A DNA stretch of 64,000 bases. Origin: Adiantum capillus-veneris (Eukaryota; Streptophyta; Polypodiopsida; Polypodiales; Pteridaceae). Every line of letters starts with the position of its first letter. Position 1 is the stretch's first letter. The notes under the pieces were generated by a model, which made no database searches, was not told where the DNA came from, and saw only the letters and a list, made by a program, of their open reading frames with translations. The translations under genes and the position numbers were made by a program. Where the stretch lies: positions 88,962,342 to 89,026,341 of the forward strand of contig CM043953.1 of the NCBI GenBank assembly GCA_014529385.2, given 5' to 3'. This document shows, piece after piece, positions 45,923 through 59,184 of this stretch.

Positions 45923-46399
45923 TGTACTCGAGGTACTGGACAAAACATACTGTCATCCCTTATGTTTTTGGGGGCTTCCACAAACTACTTCAGAAATTTG
46001 GGATACTTGAGGAGCCACCCTTTTCTCCATTTTGGCTGGGAGTCCACAATCTTCTTTGAAGCTTCTGGTCTTTCACATCCCCTTCGTACACTGGCTCCAT
46101 TACTTCAACTTCAATTCTTTTCTTTATTGTAAGGACTTTGTACTTTAAGAGAGGGTAGGGGAGTCATGATTGAATCCACTCTTCCTTAAGCACATTTGTG
46201 GAAAGTCCTTGGACTCCAACTGAGTGGATCATTCGCTTTTCCCAGTCCAGGGCTGCCTTATGGTCTTCTGTTGTTGCCTATTCAATCAGAGTTTGGAGGA
46301 ATGCCTCCTCCTTCATTGTTAAGGTTTTTTCCTTTTCTTCTTGCATGTGTACCTACTCCTCCAAGTGCTGTGGATCTTCTGTACCTTCAAGGATTTCCA

Positions 46400-47095
46400 T
46401 GGGCTCATTTTTTGCGCTGACGGTTAGGTCACTAGGCCTTGGCTCCATCTCCTGTGACCTTGCTTCCTCTATTTCTTGCCGAAGCTCAATAGTTGTTGTT
46501 GTACTAGCTCATCTCTTCTCATAGATTCTTCTGCTTGATTGAACAATAGCTCCTGCATCATGTCTAGTTGCTTCTTTATCTTGTCATTCTCATTTTGGAA
46601 CTCTTGCTGATGTTTTGATAACCTTTCTTCTGCTGCCAAAGATCCTTCTGCGATGTGCACTCTTTGTCATTGTTACAACTTTAGCTCTTTTTGGAGTGTT
46701 ATGATTTGGGCTTCCAAGTCCTACACAACTTGTCTATCCACTCTAGCACTTGCTCTTGCAGCCCTTGGGGTTGCTCCAAGCCTTTGTATTGTCAAATCTT
46801 GGAGCTCTAATTTAGCTTTGAGCTCCACTGCCTCATCCTTGGCCGCTTCCAATTCATCTTCTATCTCGTATTTCTCATCATGCAGACTATTTATCTTTCT
46901 TGAGACCTCTACCATCTGTAGTGTAAGAGTATCTCTTTCACTCTCAGCATCCTTTAGTGTTTTAGTGAGAGCCTCCAGCTCTTGCTCTACCACCTCAGAT
47001 CTTTCACTTGTTATTTGAAGAGTTCTTGAGAGGTGGTCATATTCTTCTTTTATATTCCCTCCCTTGTTTGGAGAATACTATTTTCCTCTACTAGT
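46400..47095 (-). pseudogene. Minus-strand coiled-coil protein pseudogene
   Basis: Read right to left, a frame runs EYDHLSRTLQITSE, VVEQELEALTKTLKDAE, NSLHDEKYEIEDELEAAKDE, then after a few stops SKHQQEFQNENDKIKKQLDM and MRRDELVQQQLLSF. Leu/Ile heptads with dense Glu/Lys over about 200 residues predict a long coiled coil. No named family was recognised. It could be a captured host gene or a structural ORF of an LTR element whose edge lies at 47,318. Stops near 46,715, 46,675 and 46,465 make it a pseudogene. Confidence 0.5.
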
Positions 47096-47252
47096 ACCTA
47101 GCTCTCAAAAGAATGAGCTTCACATTGTAGCATTTGACATTTATACCTAGGGTTTTTAAAGAAGTGATCGGCCTCCCAAATGTGCTTAAAAGTCCTAGGC
47201 TCACAAATACAAGTTGGAACTCTCATAGAGCCTGTAGATACAAGAAAGATAC

Positions 47253-47355
47253 GTATACACATATGTGTATACATCAATGGAAGAACAATGAATGTCGTTG
47301 ACGCTCGCCCATCAACACTCCCCCCCTTACGAAGCTTTGTCATCCCTGACAAAGC
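47253..47355 (-). repeat. LTR-edge-like region with palindrome and hairpin
   Basis: A perfect 20-bp palindrome centred on CATATG lies at 47,253-47,272. On the minus strand GTAAGGGGGGGAG|TGTTGATGGGC (around 47,318) looks like a polypurine tract followed by an LTR start. A 9-bp stem GCTTTGTCA-TCCC-TGACAAAGC lies at about 47,333-47,355. The element itself was not resolved. Confidence 0.35.
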
Positions 47356-47479
47356 CATGTCAAGGTAGACGTTCCAGGAAGGATGTGCTTGCAAAAGAAA
47401 AATGTCAATGATATAGCAAGCACATGTGAGAGGAATGTAAAGCACATGTGGATATGAGTAAATGCAAAGAATTATGCTA

Positions 47480-48977
47480 TACTACAATTCAAGAAAAATA
47501 AATTGCAATTTGCCTAAATTAATCAATCAAGAGATTTGGGCTTATGGATGAGTCTATTGATTGGTTAGCTATGACCAAGGTTAAAACAACTACTCTAGTA
47601 CTAGCTAAGTTCAGAAGATTATCTAAATGCAAGATTCCCTAATTGTGCCTTTCAGCTTTGATTAACCCACTAACTCTCACAACTCCAAACAAAAGCTTGA
47701 ATTTTTTCACTTTAAGCTCAATAGAAGTCTTTTTCATGTCATTTTTTTTTCTCTTCATTTATCTTCCTTTCACATTGGTTCAAGATCATTTGACGTGTGT
47801 GCTTATTTTTCATGCCCAGGTCTTTTTTCTTCTCAAAGAAAAGCGCCCACACTGAGAACCTTTAGGGCTCTAGTACCATAGGCAATACATGTGAGTGAAG
47901 TACCAAGATCAAGCTCGGATTACTCTTCCAACCTAAGATTTTACATTTATGGATTATTTTTTTCCATTTTCTTTGTATTCTCACTAGTGTTCCTTATTGT
48001 TTGAGTGAGCAAGCATCTCTATGCCTAAAACACTCCTAAGGACTCACTCAGATAATTTTACCAACTAGGACTCGCGGTCAAGTAAATGATTTAACCAAAA
48101 GTTATGTCCTCCTAACCTCAGGCTCATCTATAAGACTAAACTCTAGGTCAATTAACCTAAGCAAAGACAAATTTATACAACTATAACGACAGATAACAAA
48201 AGATAACTATATGCACTCAATCAAACCATGGAAAAGCACAATCAACAAATATAAATATCCATAAGCATGAGTCATGGAAAGTAGTACACCTGGAGGATGT
48301 GATGCAACTCCTTGATAGGTGTGAAAATAATCAATCAATGCTGGAGCTCGATCTATCCATACTGCGTGAGTTGAAATCCATCTATGCTACAAAATTATAA
48401 ACAAAACACTACCACCTAGCAGGGTGTGTTAGCATAGAAATGAAAGCTTTATTACCTAAATGCAAATAAAAATAAATCCTAAACTAAGGTCTCATACCTC
48501 GATGCCTAGAGGGAATGAATAAAACAAAAATAAAAAGCTCAAAAAAAGAAACAAGAAAATCAATTGTAATTTTTTTTTGGTTTTTACATGTGTTTTGTAT
48601 TTTTGTGATTTTTTTGGGGAGTTTTTATGAATTTTTTAACAATTGTTATTGATTGTATTTTTAAGTAAATTTTGTGATTTTTAAAATTTTTCTGAGTTTT
48701 CTATTTTTTTGCTTTTTGGTTTTTTATTTGAATTTCTTTTTTTTGGGTTTTTTGTGATTTTTTTTGTTTTTGTAATATAATTTTTAATTGTCCCTTTTTT
48801 TATTTTCTAAATTCTCTTGGTTTCTTTTTAAATTTTTGGGATCTTTTCTCCCTTTTGGTATTTCAAAACTCCTTTTTTGGGGATTTTTTGTTTTGTTTTT
48901 CTCTCTTTTTTTGGGGATAAATGCAGGATGCAATCCAAATGAAAGTAAAATAAATTTTCAACTCAATGGAATGAAAA
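47480..48977. other. Non-coding, T-rich stretch
   Basis: No gene seen. 48,560-48,910 is strongly T-rich (TTTTTGTGATTTTT-type), possibly a slippage-grown tract. Confidence 0.5.
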
Positions 48978-50839
<1,862 letters not shown>

Positions 50840-51258
50840 AGAGTGTTAAGGGATCCATACTACTAAACAGAATGGAAAAACAAAATGAAAATCTCATGCA
50901 TAGTTCTAACTATCAACCCTCATCTCTTGCAAAAGTGGCAAGGTATCCATGCTATTAGACATTTGTAAGGCATTATGTATACTTTTTTTTAATGTACCAT
51001 AGTTTTCATTAGCTTATTAGTATCTTATGGGATCCGTACTACTAAACAGAATGGAAAAACAAAATGAAGAGTGCTAAGGGATCCATACTACTAAACAGAA
51101 TGGAAAAACAAAATGAAAATCTCATGCATAGTTCTAACTACTATCAACCCTCATCTCTTGCAAAAGTGGCAAGGTATCCATGCTATTAGACATTTGTAAG
51201 GCATTATGTATACGTTTTTTTAATGTACCATAGTTTTCATTAGCTTATTAGTATCTTA
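50840..51258. repeat. ~227-bp tandem duplication
   Basis: GAGTG(T/C)TAAGGGATCCATACTAC and the following ~190 bp recur from 50,840 and 51,067, nearly identical to AGCTTATTAGTATCTTATGG. Few differences, so recent. Confidence 0.8.
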
Positions 51259-51795
51259 TGGCTTAGGGTCTAGGGATTGAGGCCTACAATCTAGGGTTTA
51301 TGATTTAGAGTTTAAAGTTTATGGCATATGGTTTAAGGTGAATGGTCTAGGTCTAGTGTATGAGGTTTGTGGCTTAGGATTCAGTGTTAGGAATTAGTTT
51401 TGGAGTTTACCGTCATTTGGGAGTAAGGACTTAGGGTTCATGAGGTAGGGTTTAGGGTTTCCAATTTGGGGCTTTGAGTGTATGGTATAATCTTTGGGAC
51501 ATGGGGCTTAGGGTGTAAGGTTTAGGGCCATAAGTTTGGGGATAAGGATTATGGATTAGGGTTTAATTTGTAGGGTGTAGGGTTGGAATTTTGGGGCTTA
51601 GGGTTGAAGGTTTAAGATTGGAGGACAAAGGTATGATGGTTTAGGACCCTTAATTTGAGTTGTAGGACTTGGGATATCAAGGTTTAGGGTAGAGGATCTA
51701 GGGTTTATGATTGTGGGTTTATGCCTTAGGGTATTGGGCTTTGGGCTTAGTGCTTAGCGCATAAGATATCAGGGTTTATGGTTTAAGATTTTTCA
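51259..51795. repeat. Degenerate telomere-like (TTTAGGG) block
   Basis: More than 500 bp of imperfect heptamer-like units: GTTTAGGG, GCTTAGGG, GATTAGGG, GTGTAGGG, with spacers. It includes AGGGTTTAGGGTTT. Resembles plant telomere repeat heavily mutated, in one orientation. Confidence 0.65.
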
Positions 51796-51936
51796 GAGAA
51801 TTGGAATCAAACTGCATCAAAAATTAAAGGTAAACTAGGAAAATAAATCAATTGTGTAACATTAAGCATATTCTGATCATGATGATTGTAAAGAAAGGAT
51901 TAACTTAGATTTAAATCACACATCACATACGTGTTG

Positions 51937-51941
<5 letters not shown>

Positions 51942-51989
<48 letters not shown>
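51942..51989. repeat. (GA)n microsatellite
   Basis: About 48 bp of perfect GA. Confidence 0.95.
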
Positions 51990-51993
<4 letters not shown>

Positions 51994-52229
51994 ATTATCA
52001 TCCTTAGAAGTTAAATATGACCCGTGGGACCAAAATTACATGTGATGTAGTATGTGTGCAACTGATGAAATGATTCTCAATGCTCCAAAATTGTGGTCAC
52101 AATAGAGATCCCACACTGTGGTTGGGAGGGGAAAGTATGTAGGTCTAAGTCATGGCTAAAAGTGTGAAAGAATCAAGTTTAGATGTGACCAACACCTGAG
52201 TATTCTAGTAGTGTGTGATACGCAGACGC

Positions 52230-54400
52230 TAAAACTTGCAATGACCATAATGTGCATAATCGATTTGATTCTTCTCCGTTGCCCCAACACCCTGTATTGC
52301 ATCAAAGGAGTGGGAGAGGGAGCTAAAACAAATGGCTATGATAGTGCATATCACTGACAAGGGGATAGGCTCAAACATATAAGGGTGGGTACAATTTCCT
52401 CTTTCAATGAAGAACATGGTTTTGTAGTTGGGGCAATATGGGTGGTGTAATGCATGAAGTGTGACCCACTGGATTCCTCCCGAGTTGAAATACATTGGCA
52501 TTGTAGAAATCTTCATTCACTTTGGAGTCTATTGAGGCATCATGTAGGAAGTGTAATGCATCCCATCTCCCAATCCACTCCTTTATGTCTTGCATCCATC
52601 CCATGCTCAAGATTTTTCTTTTATGCATCTTTTGAACTTTTTTTCTTGCTTTCCATGGACTTGTAGGAAGTCAATGTGAGGGGTATTGATGCATTTTTAT
52701 CATGTACTCCACAACCCTTTCCATTCCCATAACCTCAATTAGAAGAGATCCTGACTCAAGAAGAAGAAGCATATATGGTGTTAGTGTCTTAACTTGGACA
52801 AAGTTTGTAAGAAAACTCTTTTAAACATTCTCAAACTCTTTCCAAGTAGACTTTGAGATGCTCCCACCCCACAGTTCAACTCTATAAAGAAAACTGGGTG
52901 TCACCAATGTGTCAAAAAGGTACTTCTTGAGCACCCACCATTTGATATTTCTCTCATTACAAATGTTCTCAAATGAATACTATGCTCTCTTCATGGCTTC
53001 CAAATGATGCATAGCACATTCATGCCACTTGTGATTGGCCGAAACCTCAAGGCCAAGGTACTTAAAACTTTCAACAACTTCAAGTGTCTCATTGTTGTAC
53101 ACAATGCATGGCGTCTCCTTATGGGTGGTTTTCACAAGCAAAACCATTTTTTGTATTCATTCACAATCATCCCACTATGTAAGCAAAAATTCTCAAGGAC
53201 AACCATAAGCTTTTTTGCATCATCCTATTCTCCCTTTTTTGGAGTTTCCATTCGAAACTAAAAGTGTGTTCTAGAAGCACTACATCATCCGCATACAACA
53301 AAAGCATGATACCACATTTCTCACCTCTTCAATGCCTTTCTCTTGCATAAAGTCAAGTACCACTGGTTACAATTGATCTATGCATAGACCAAAGAGAATT
53401 TGTGACTATGGAATCCTTGTTTAACCCCAATAGTACTTGTAATTTTTTTTGAAATTTTTATTTTCATGCACAATTGATACATCATCTTCTCATAGATTTG
53501 AGAAACTACAAGCATAAATTCACTTGGTACTTGTAGTTCTTCCATCATTCTCCACAAATTGCTATGTGAAATTATATCAAAGGCTTTCTTAAAATCCACA
53601 TGGAAACAATACAATAGCTTGTCTTTCAACCAAATTTCCATGAGAACACGAAGAGTGAAAAGATGATCAATGGTGCTATGGGGTTGATGAAGATCCACTT
53701 GTCCTTCTGCATGCTTGCCTTATCTTCAACTCACTCACTCAATTTCTCCATTATGCACGCAAACAATTTTTCCATAAGAGACCCAATCATTTAGTCTGAT
53801 AGTTATTTACATTATTTACATCCCCTCCTTTATGCAAAGACTTGACCCAATTAGTGCTCCAATCTCATAGCATGTTGAAGTGCAAGGTTGAACATATCAC
53901 ATAAATCATTGTTTACTTGATACCTTGAAGATCTCGCGCTTTGTGATGGTCAACTTTCTGAGCTCGCCGTACATGTCCTCAATAGTAAAAAAAGAGGGAG
54001 CACATGGGACTGAACCATAAAATGACATCTTTTTAGAACTTGGTTTCTCATATAGTTGCCTTTAATGTGTGTACATACTTGTTGCTTGACTTCCCATGTT
54101 CTTCTTCTTTTGAATCAATGCCTTGTATGTATGCAAATGAATTTGATAGTTATCATTGTCCATAGTTGTATCTAGCTTTATAAGGACTTTCGAGCATCTT
54201 GACATTGTTTATCAAACCACCTTTTGCATGATCTATCTTTGTTGATATCATGGACATGATTGATGGCAAAGCATTCTTCGGCACAAAAAAAAAAGTTTCT
54301 TGAAAGCTTCCCATTTAGTTTCCAATGGTGCATCATATTGAAGCTTTGGCATCCATAACTTTTGTTCAACCATTTCAATATACATTGGTGTCCACTTGAA
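52230..54400 (-). pseudogene. LINE (non-LTR retrotransposon) relic
   Basis: Read on the minus strand. KRWFDKQCQDARKSL (about 54,220) is typical of the linker between LINE endonuclease and RT. Then come HSTIDHLFTLRVLMEIWL, CFHVDFKKAFDIISHSNLW (about 53,610), STIGVKQGF (about 53,430) and the RT catalytic LLYADDVVLLE with YADD at 53,284-53,295. Downstream are FKYLGLEVSANHKWHECA, ELWGGSISKSTWKEFENV and WIGRWDALHFL, as in the RT thumb and C-terminal parts of plant and fungal LINEs. Many stops and shifts; the endonuclease is mostly absent and no poly-A tail was seen, so it is a truncated dead copy. Confidence 0.75.
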
Positions 54401-54417
54401 GGGTGAAATCATGTTTA

Positions 54418-54468
54418 GGTGGTACCAGTTTTTTCACCTTTTGTTGGTACCACCAATAGCACCTAGGT
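54418..54468. repeat. Short inverted repeat and palindrome at element B edge
   Basis: GGTGGTACCA and TGGTACCACC are 10-bp perfect inverted copies about 16 bp apart, followed by the palindrome CACCTAGGTG. It lies between the LINE relic and element B. Confidence 0.5.
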
Positions 54469-54775
54469 GTAGGGAAATTCAATGTTTTTCAAATTTGGGA
54501 AAAGAGGGAGAGGGAAATTTAAAATTTGCATGCACTATAATTTGTGTACCTATAATCTAGATGCATGCGAGCCATTATGGGGTGGAGTGGGTCCCCTTTT
54601 TTTGAACTTACAGTCATCATGGCTCAGACACTCCTTGTCCTGTTTCTCCTTTCCTCTCATGCAACTAGCTTGTCACTTGGACGCCCGCGTGTACGTGTGT
54701 ACTCGTTCTGCTCCCATAGCTCGTGATCCCCCCATTGCATGATGTAGCCGTCACGCTCTGCCCCCCATTGCACCC

Positions 54776-55135
54776 ATGGCGCTCTGCCATAGCCTTGGTG
54801 GAGCTCTTCCCCCATTGCCCCCGGTACAGAAGCATAAAGGCTGCAGCAGCACCCTCTATATAGATGACTCCCAAGAAGAACACTCCCTCCAGGAAGCACA
54901 AAAACCCGACTCAGAGCACGGAGGTGGTACAGTAGGCGGCCCGTGCAACAAACACCACATCACAGTAGACCCCCACAATATCCACCACACAGCAGACCCT
55001 CGCAACACATACAACACATCAGATGCCTTCAACAACCACAACATAGTAGTCCCTTGCAAGCGACACTACGCTGAAGACTCCAATAACAAACACGATCGCC
55101 AAAAATTCCCTCTCCAAATGCATGTTTCCGGCTGA
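54776..55135 (+). CDS. ORF with degenerate 9-residue repeats
   Basis: 119 codons from ATG (MALCHSLGGALPP) to TGA at 55,133. From about 54,945 it repeats a 27-bp unit encoding HHITVDPHN, IHHTADPRN, TYNTSDAFN, NHNIVVPCK and RHYAEDSNN. No family was recognised. It may be the 5' exon of the element B gene that starts just downstream, or a chance frame through a repeat. Confidence 0.3.
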   Translation: MALCHSLGGALPPLPPVQKHKGCSSTLYIDDSQEEHSLQEAQKPDSEHGGGTVGGPCNKHHITVDPHNIHHTADPRNTYNTSDAFNNHNIVVPCKRHYAEDSNNKHDRQKFPLQMHVSG

Positions 55136-55152
55136 AAAATATACTCGAAAAG

Positions 55153-58070
55153 ATGAGTTCTAGTCGTGTCTATGCGCCTCATGGCAATGCATGGCAAAAA
55201 ATCCTATTTTTTAGCATTAGTTGTAAATCATTTTTCTCCATGGATTTGCTTGCAGCATCGGTGGAGTATCCTGTACTTTCCAGGTTTTGCTATTCTACAT
55301 TGCAGTTGCATGAGGAATATGGACTGAGCATGGAGGGCAAGCTACCCAAGGATTTAACACACAAGGACCTCCCACCTGAACAGTGGTCAACAATGTTCAA
55401 GGTGCCAGAGAAGAAGAAGACTAAGATCTTCCTCCACCAGGTGCATGGCCACCTTTATGATGCATGCAGGCTTTTGTATCAGAAGGTCTACCAGGCTACT
55501 CCTTCCAAAGGCGAGCTCATGACGAGGTTTGCGAGGGGGTTTGCATATGAATACTGAAAAGCTGCCAAAGTAGACCCCGACAACCATAAGATTGCATGGG
55601 CTTTGGTTGGGGATCAAGTACTAGAGAATGTCAAGAGCTAGAAAGGAGGGATCAATAAAAAAATACACAAGTTCATGTCCAATTATGGCGTGAAGGAAGC
55701 CCCCACATTTGAAGGACTGATAGAGAATGCTATGGACGGTCCTGCGGCTTCTAGCCTCCCTCTACAATGCATGTGGATAACCTCTCATCCCCTCTACCCA
55801 GCATGGGTGGATAATCTTGCCGATGAACTTGAGAAGCAGATAGTGAAGGTAGAAGAGAAGGTGAAGTTTTCAAAGACAGTCTTGGTTGCAAAGCGGGACT
55901 TATGGTTGCGCAACAAAGGTACCTTCTCAGCTTGTGCACCCATCACTACAGAGATGGAGACCCTCAGAGAGGAGGTAAAAAAACTAAAAGCCTCTCCAAC
56001 AAAAAACGTAGCTACTGTGATTGCCAAAAAGGAGGCTGAATTTGGAGCCCTTACATGGGTACTCTCCAAGTACTTTGGATTCATTGATGCTGCAAGGATG
56101 AAGGAGGAGGTGTCATCCATGCAGGTACTCTAGCCTTCTCTGTCTTTAAGTGTATAGAGTCCTAGAAAGTGGTTGAAAGTGCTCACCTTTTAAGCACTTG
56201 CAGCCACCTACTACAGGCTCTTTTAAGCACATGTAAACACCTCGAAATTCCTGCAAGTGCTTGCAGGGGCATAAAAGTGGTTAAAAGTGCTTGCAAGTGC
56301 TAAGAAATGATTGACTATTTAGCACTTGCAAACATTTTTAACCACCAGCAAGCAATTTCAAGCACTTTTAAACACCTACAAATGCTTGCAAGTGCTAAAA
56401 AGTGCCTAGCTTTTATGCACTTGCAAGAACTTTGAACCACTTGTTGCAGGCACTTTAAAGCACTTTCAACCACTCATAAACTCTTGCAAGTGCTTGAACG
56501 CGCTTCAAAGTGGTTAAAATTTCTTCAAATTGCTTGAAAAGTGCTTAAAAGTGCTTTCTGCAACAAGCACTTTAGAGCTCTTTTTAGCACTTTAAAGCAC
56601 TTTTAACCACTTTTAAGACCCTGTAAGCACTTGCAAGAGTTTGTAGGTGGTTGAAAGTGCTTCAAATTGCTAAAAAGAGCTTCCAAGTTCTAGCAAGTGC
56701 CTTTCAAAGTGCTGCAAGTGGACAGGTAGAGCAACTCCAAGCACTTCCAAGCACTTTTAAACACCTACAAATGCCTCTATGTACTAAAAAGGGCCCAAAT
56801 TTTATGCACTTGCAAGCACTTTGAACCACCTGTAAGCACTTTGAAGCACTTTCAACCACTTGCAAAGTCCTACAAGTGCTTGAAGGTTCTTCAAAGTGGT
56901 TAAAGTTGCTTCAAATGCTTAAAAGTTTATTCTGCAATCACTTTAGAGCACTTTTAAGAACTTTAAAGAACTTTTAACCACTTTTAACACCCTGCAAGCA
57001 TTTACAGGAGTTTGCAGGTGGTTGAAAGTGCTTCAAAGTGCTAAAAAGAGCTTCCAAGTGCTAGTAAGTGCCTTTTAAAGTCCTGCAAGTGGGCAAATAG
57101 AGCACTTGCAAGCACTTGCAAGTGTATACAAGTACTTGAATGTTCCAATAAGTGCTCCAAGGTGCTTGCAAGTGCCTGCTGCTATGGCCTGCATGTCCTG
57201 CATCATGGTTGGTTGTGCAATAATCTTCCTTTGTTTTTCATTTTTGTACAGAAAATAGTTTAAGAAATGGACAAGGAGCTTGGTGAGTTCAGAAGGCAGG
57301 CCTCCTTCATGAAGGGGTCCAGCAGGTTCATGGAAAGAGAGGGCAAGGCCGTTCTAGTTCCCACTCCACCCGCCAAGTCTAAATTTAGTATGGATACTAT
57401 TTTATTGTGTGGAAATTGTGTGGCCTATGGTCAAGAACTGTCGAGCAAATATGCAGCGGTGTCTTTCAGCTGCCGTGTGCCCATAGATAGGATCCGTTCT
57501 GCTTTTCATTGGTCAACGCGACTGATCCGAAGTGTGTTGTACTAGATTTTAAATGGGAGATACCCCATATAGCAAGATGCTAGGCACTTGGAAATTCTTA
57601 TGAGGAACTTGAAGGTAGGTTGGTCATTTTATACAACATAACTTATGCTAATCTGTTGTGGAGACTAATTGTGTGCATTGGTTCAGCTAAGCCAATGGTT
57701 GAGAAAGAAGCTTCCATATCGTCCATGCACGATGTGGACAAGGTCTTTGACCTTGATGCCATGTTGCCGAGGTACAAGAACTTTGAGGGTGGGAAAATTG
57801 TTGAGGGTGGTGACGGAGACATTCTGAAGAAGGAGACAACTCCGTCCGCAAGAAACCAAGGTATTGTCAGTTTTGTATATCTGTCTCCTCCCATGTCTGA
57901 ATCATGGTCAACGTGTTCATTATGGTCACAATATGTTGCCTAGGTACTGATGCTTATAAGGATGACAGTGTATCTGAGGCAGAGGATCCTGAAATGGAAT
58001 CAAGCCTGCAATTTGTAGCGGTGGAGATGCGGAAGAAAAGAAAGAAGCATGTGGAGGACGAGCTGTCCTA
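55153..58070 (+). pseudogene. Composite element B, gene 1: coiled-coil / RING-like protein (broken)
   Basis: Exon 1 runs from 55,153, or from an acceptor at 55,255 (TTGCTTGCAG), to 56,124 with stops at 55,555 and near 55,639. WSTMFKVPEKKKTK, YQKVYQATPSKGEL and KIAWALVGDQVLE align with the element A gene at 1740-2010. A coiled-coil stretch (ADELEKQIVKVEEKVKF, TLREEVKKLKASP) follows. A 1127-bp array-filled intron (56,125-57,251, CAG|GTACTC ... TACAG|AAA) keeps phase. The next exon has TAA at 57,261, then a decayed RING-like segment (LCGNCVAYG ... FSCRVPIDRIRSAF). Acidic C-terminal exons (KVFDLDAMLPRYKNF, AEDPEMESSLQ) end in basic RKKRKKH before TAG at 58,068. Nonfunctional; role unknown. Confidence 0.6.
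56150..57190. repeat. Intronic AAGCACTTGCAAGTGC array of element B
   Basis: About 1 kb of scrambled units on both orientations: AAGCACTTGCAAG, AAGTGCTTGCAAG, ACTTTTAACCAC, AAGTGGTTAAAAG. The core GCACTTGCAAGTGC is its own reverse complement, so strand and hairpin structure are symmetric. It fills the intron of gene 1. Confidence 0.85.
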
Positions 58071-58299
58071 GGACCCCAAAAAGAGTATTGTCATACTCCC
58101 AAAAAAAACCAGAGCATGCAAGAAGCTTTAGCTTCTTGCAGCTTTGTATCTTTTTTTGAGAACATAAATATAAGTATTCTCTCTTAGTTTCTATCCATTT
58201 GTGCTCTATAGTTAAAATTTGTGTGGTTGGCTCAAAACCCCCACCGCCCACTGATGAGGTAGAGCACATTGATTTCCAGCTTCCTTGCTATACGAACCA

Positions 58300-58996
58300 A
58301 TGTCTCGCTTCCTAGTCCATAGAGATTTGGTAGTAGTTGTAGACTTCAACAATGTTCTTGCTTGTGTGCATGATAAGTGTAAAGGATTAGAACTCCAGAT
58401 TTAAACACGACGTACTTTGACAAAGTAAAGGGGGATGATAACATCACCTACTATGTACGGAACGATGCATAATTATTATTCCTTGGAATGAGTCAGTTAG
58501 CAAAGTCTTTTTTGTGGTCGTCGCATGCCTGCCACAATCTTGAGAAGGGTATGGACAAGTGCCTATCTCAAGCCAAGCGTTGTCTGAGTGGGTGGATGGC
58601 ACAGAACTGCTACCATGTTAGAAGTCAGGAATATGGGAACCCCCCAAAGCAAATGTTTTTCAAAAAGCTAGAAACCTTTTGGTACCTCTTTCCTAAGTTC
58701 AATAAGTCTAACACTTTATTGTTGGATAATTCCCTCTATAAGATGTACTTCAATGATCCCAGTAACTTGTTCATTTTGTCTGAGATAGAAAAGAAAAATG
58801 AGAGGCAATGGGAAAATTTATTCAAGGAGATGTTGCCTCATTTATAATACAGTGGGCTGAGACTCCTAACAGAGCCAAGACTGTTAGGGAATGTCCATTT
58901 GATGCCACGAAGGATGAACTTGCACAATCTGGGATATGGCACATGGAAAAGTATGGGCACAACAAAAAATTCTTGCGCCAAAATTTCCACCTCTAG
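58300..58996 (+). pseudogene. Element B, gene 2: FCP1-like HAD phosphatase domain (broken)
   Basis: A plausible ATG at 58,300 gives MSRFLVHRDLVVVVDFNNVL. The nucleophile-motif position is GAC at 58,342, followed by Asn where the second Asp of D-x-D belongs. A shift near 58,405 leads into YFDKVKGDDNITYYVRNDA, a stop, then AKSFLWSSHACHNLEKGMDKCL (the W-S-S segment), KQMFFKKLETFWYLFP and NTLLLDNSLYKMYFNDPSN (the family's D-S-x-Y-K region, here D-N-S-L-Y-K). The next shift near 58,840 gives TVRECPFDATKDEL, stop at 58,996. Order, spacing and length fit an FCP1/SCP-like domain. Substituted catalytic residues and frameshifts rule out activity. Confidence 0.65.
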
Positions 58997-59184
58997 CAAC
59001 GAATTATAAGCGGCCACCTTGGCAAGAATGGCCAGAGAAGTGTTCTAACTAATTGACTTTACTCCTTGAAAAATCTAAATCCGTGTAAAGCTAATTGTCC
59101 TTGTATCTAAACCTGAATATACTATGAAACTTTTTGCAATTCACATGTTTCTGATGTTATCAACAGGATTGGGTGTTAATGTTG

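Noticed and set aside
37877-45927. Clean 5-bp target duplication around the copia element
   Set aside because: Flanks read TGTCA and TGTAC, which do not match; the call rests on LTRs, primer site and polypurine tract instead.
46100-47000. Plus-strand frames opposite the coiled-coil pseudogene
   Set aside because: They are Ser/Leu-rich shadows of the minus-strand coding sequence.
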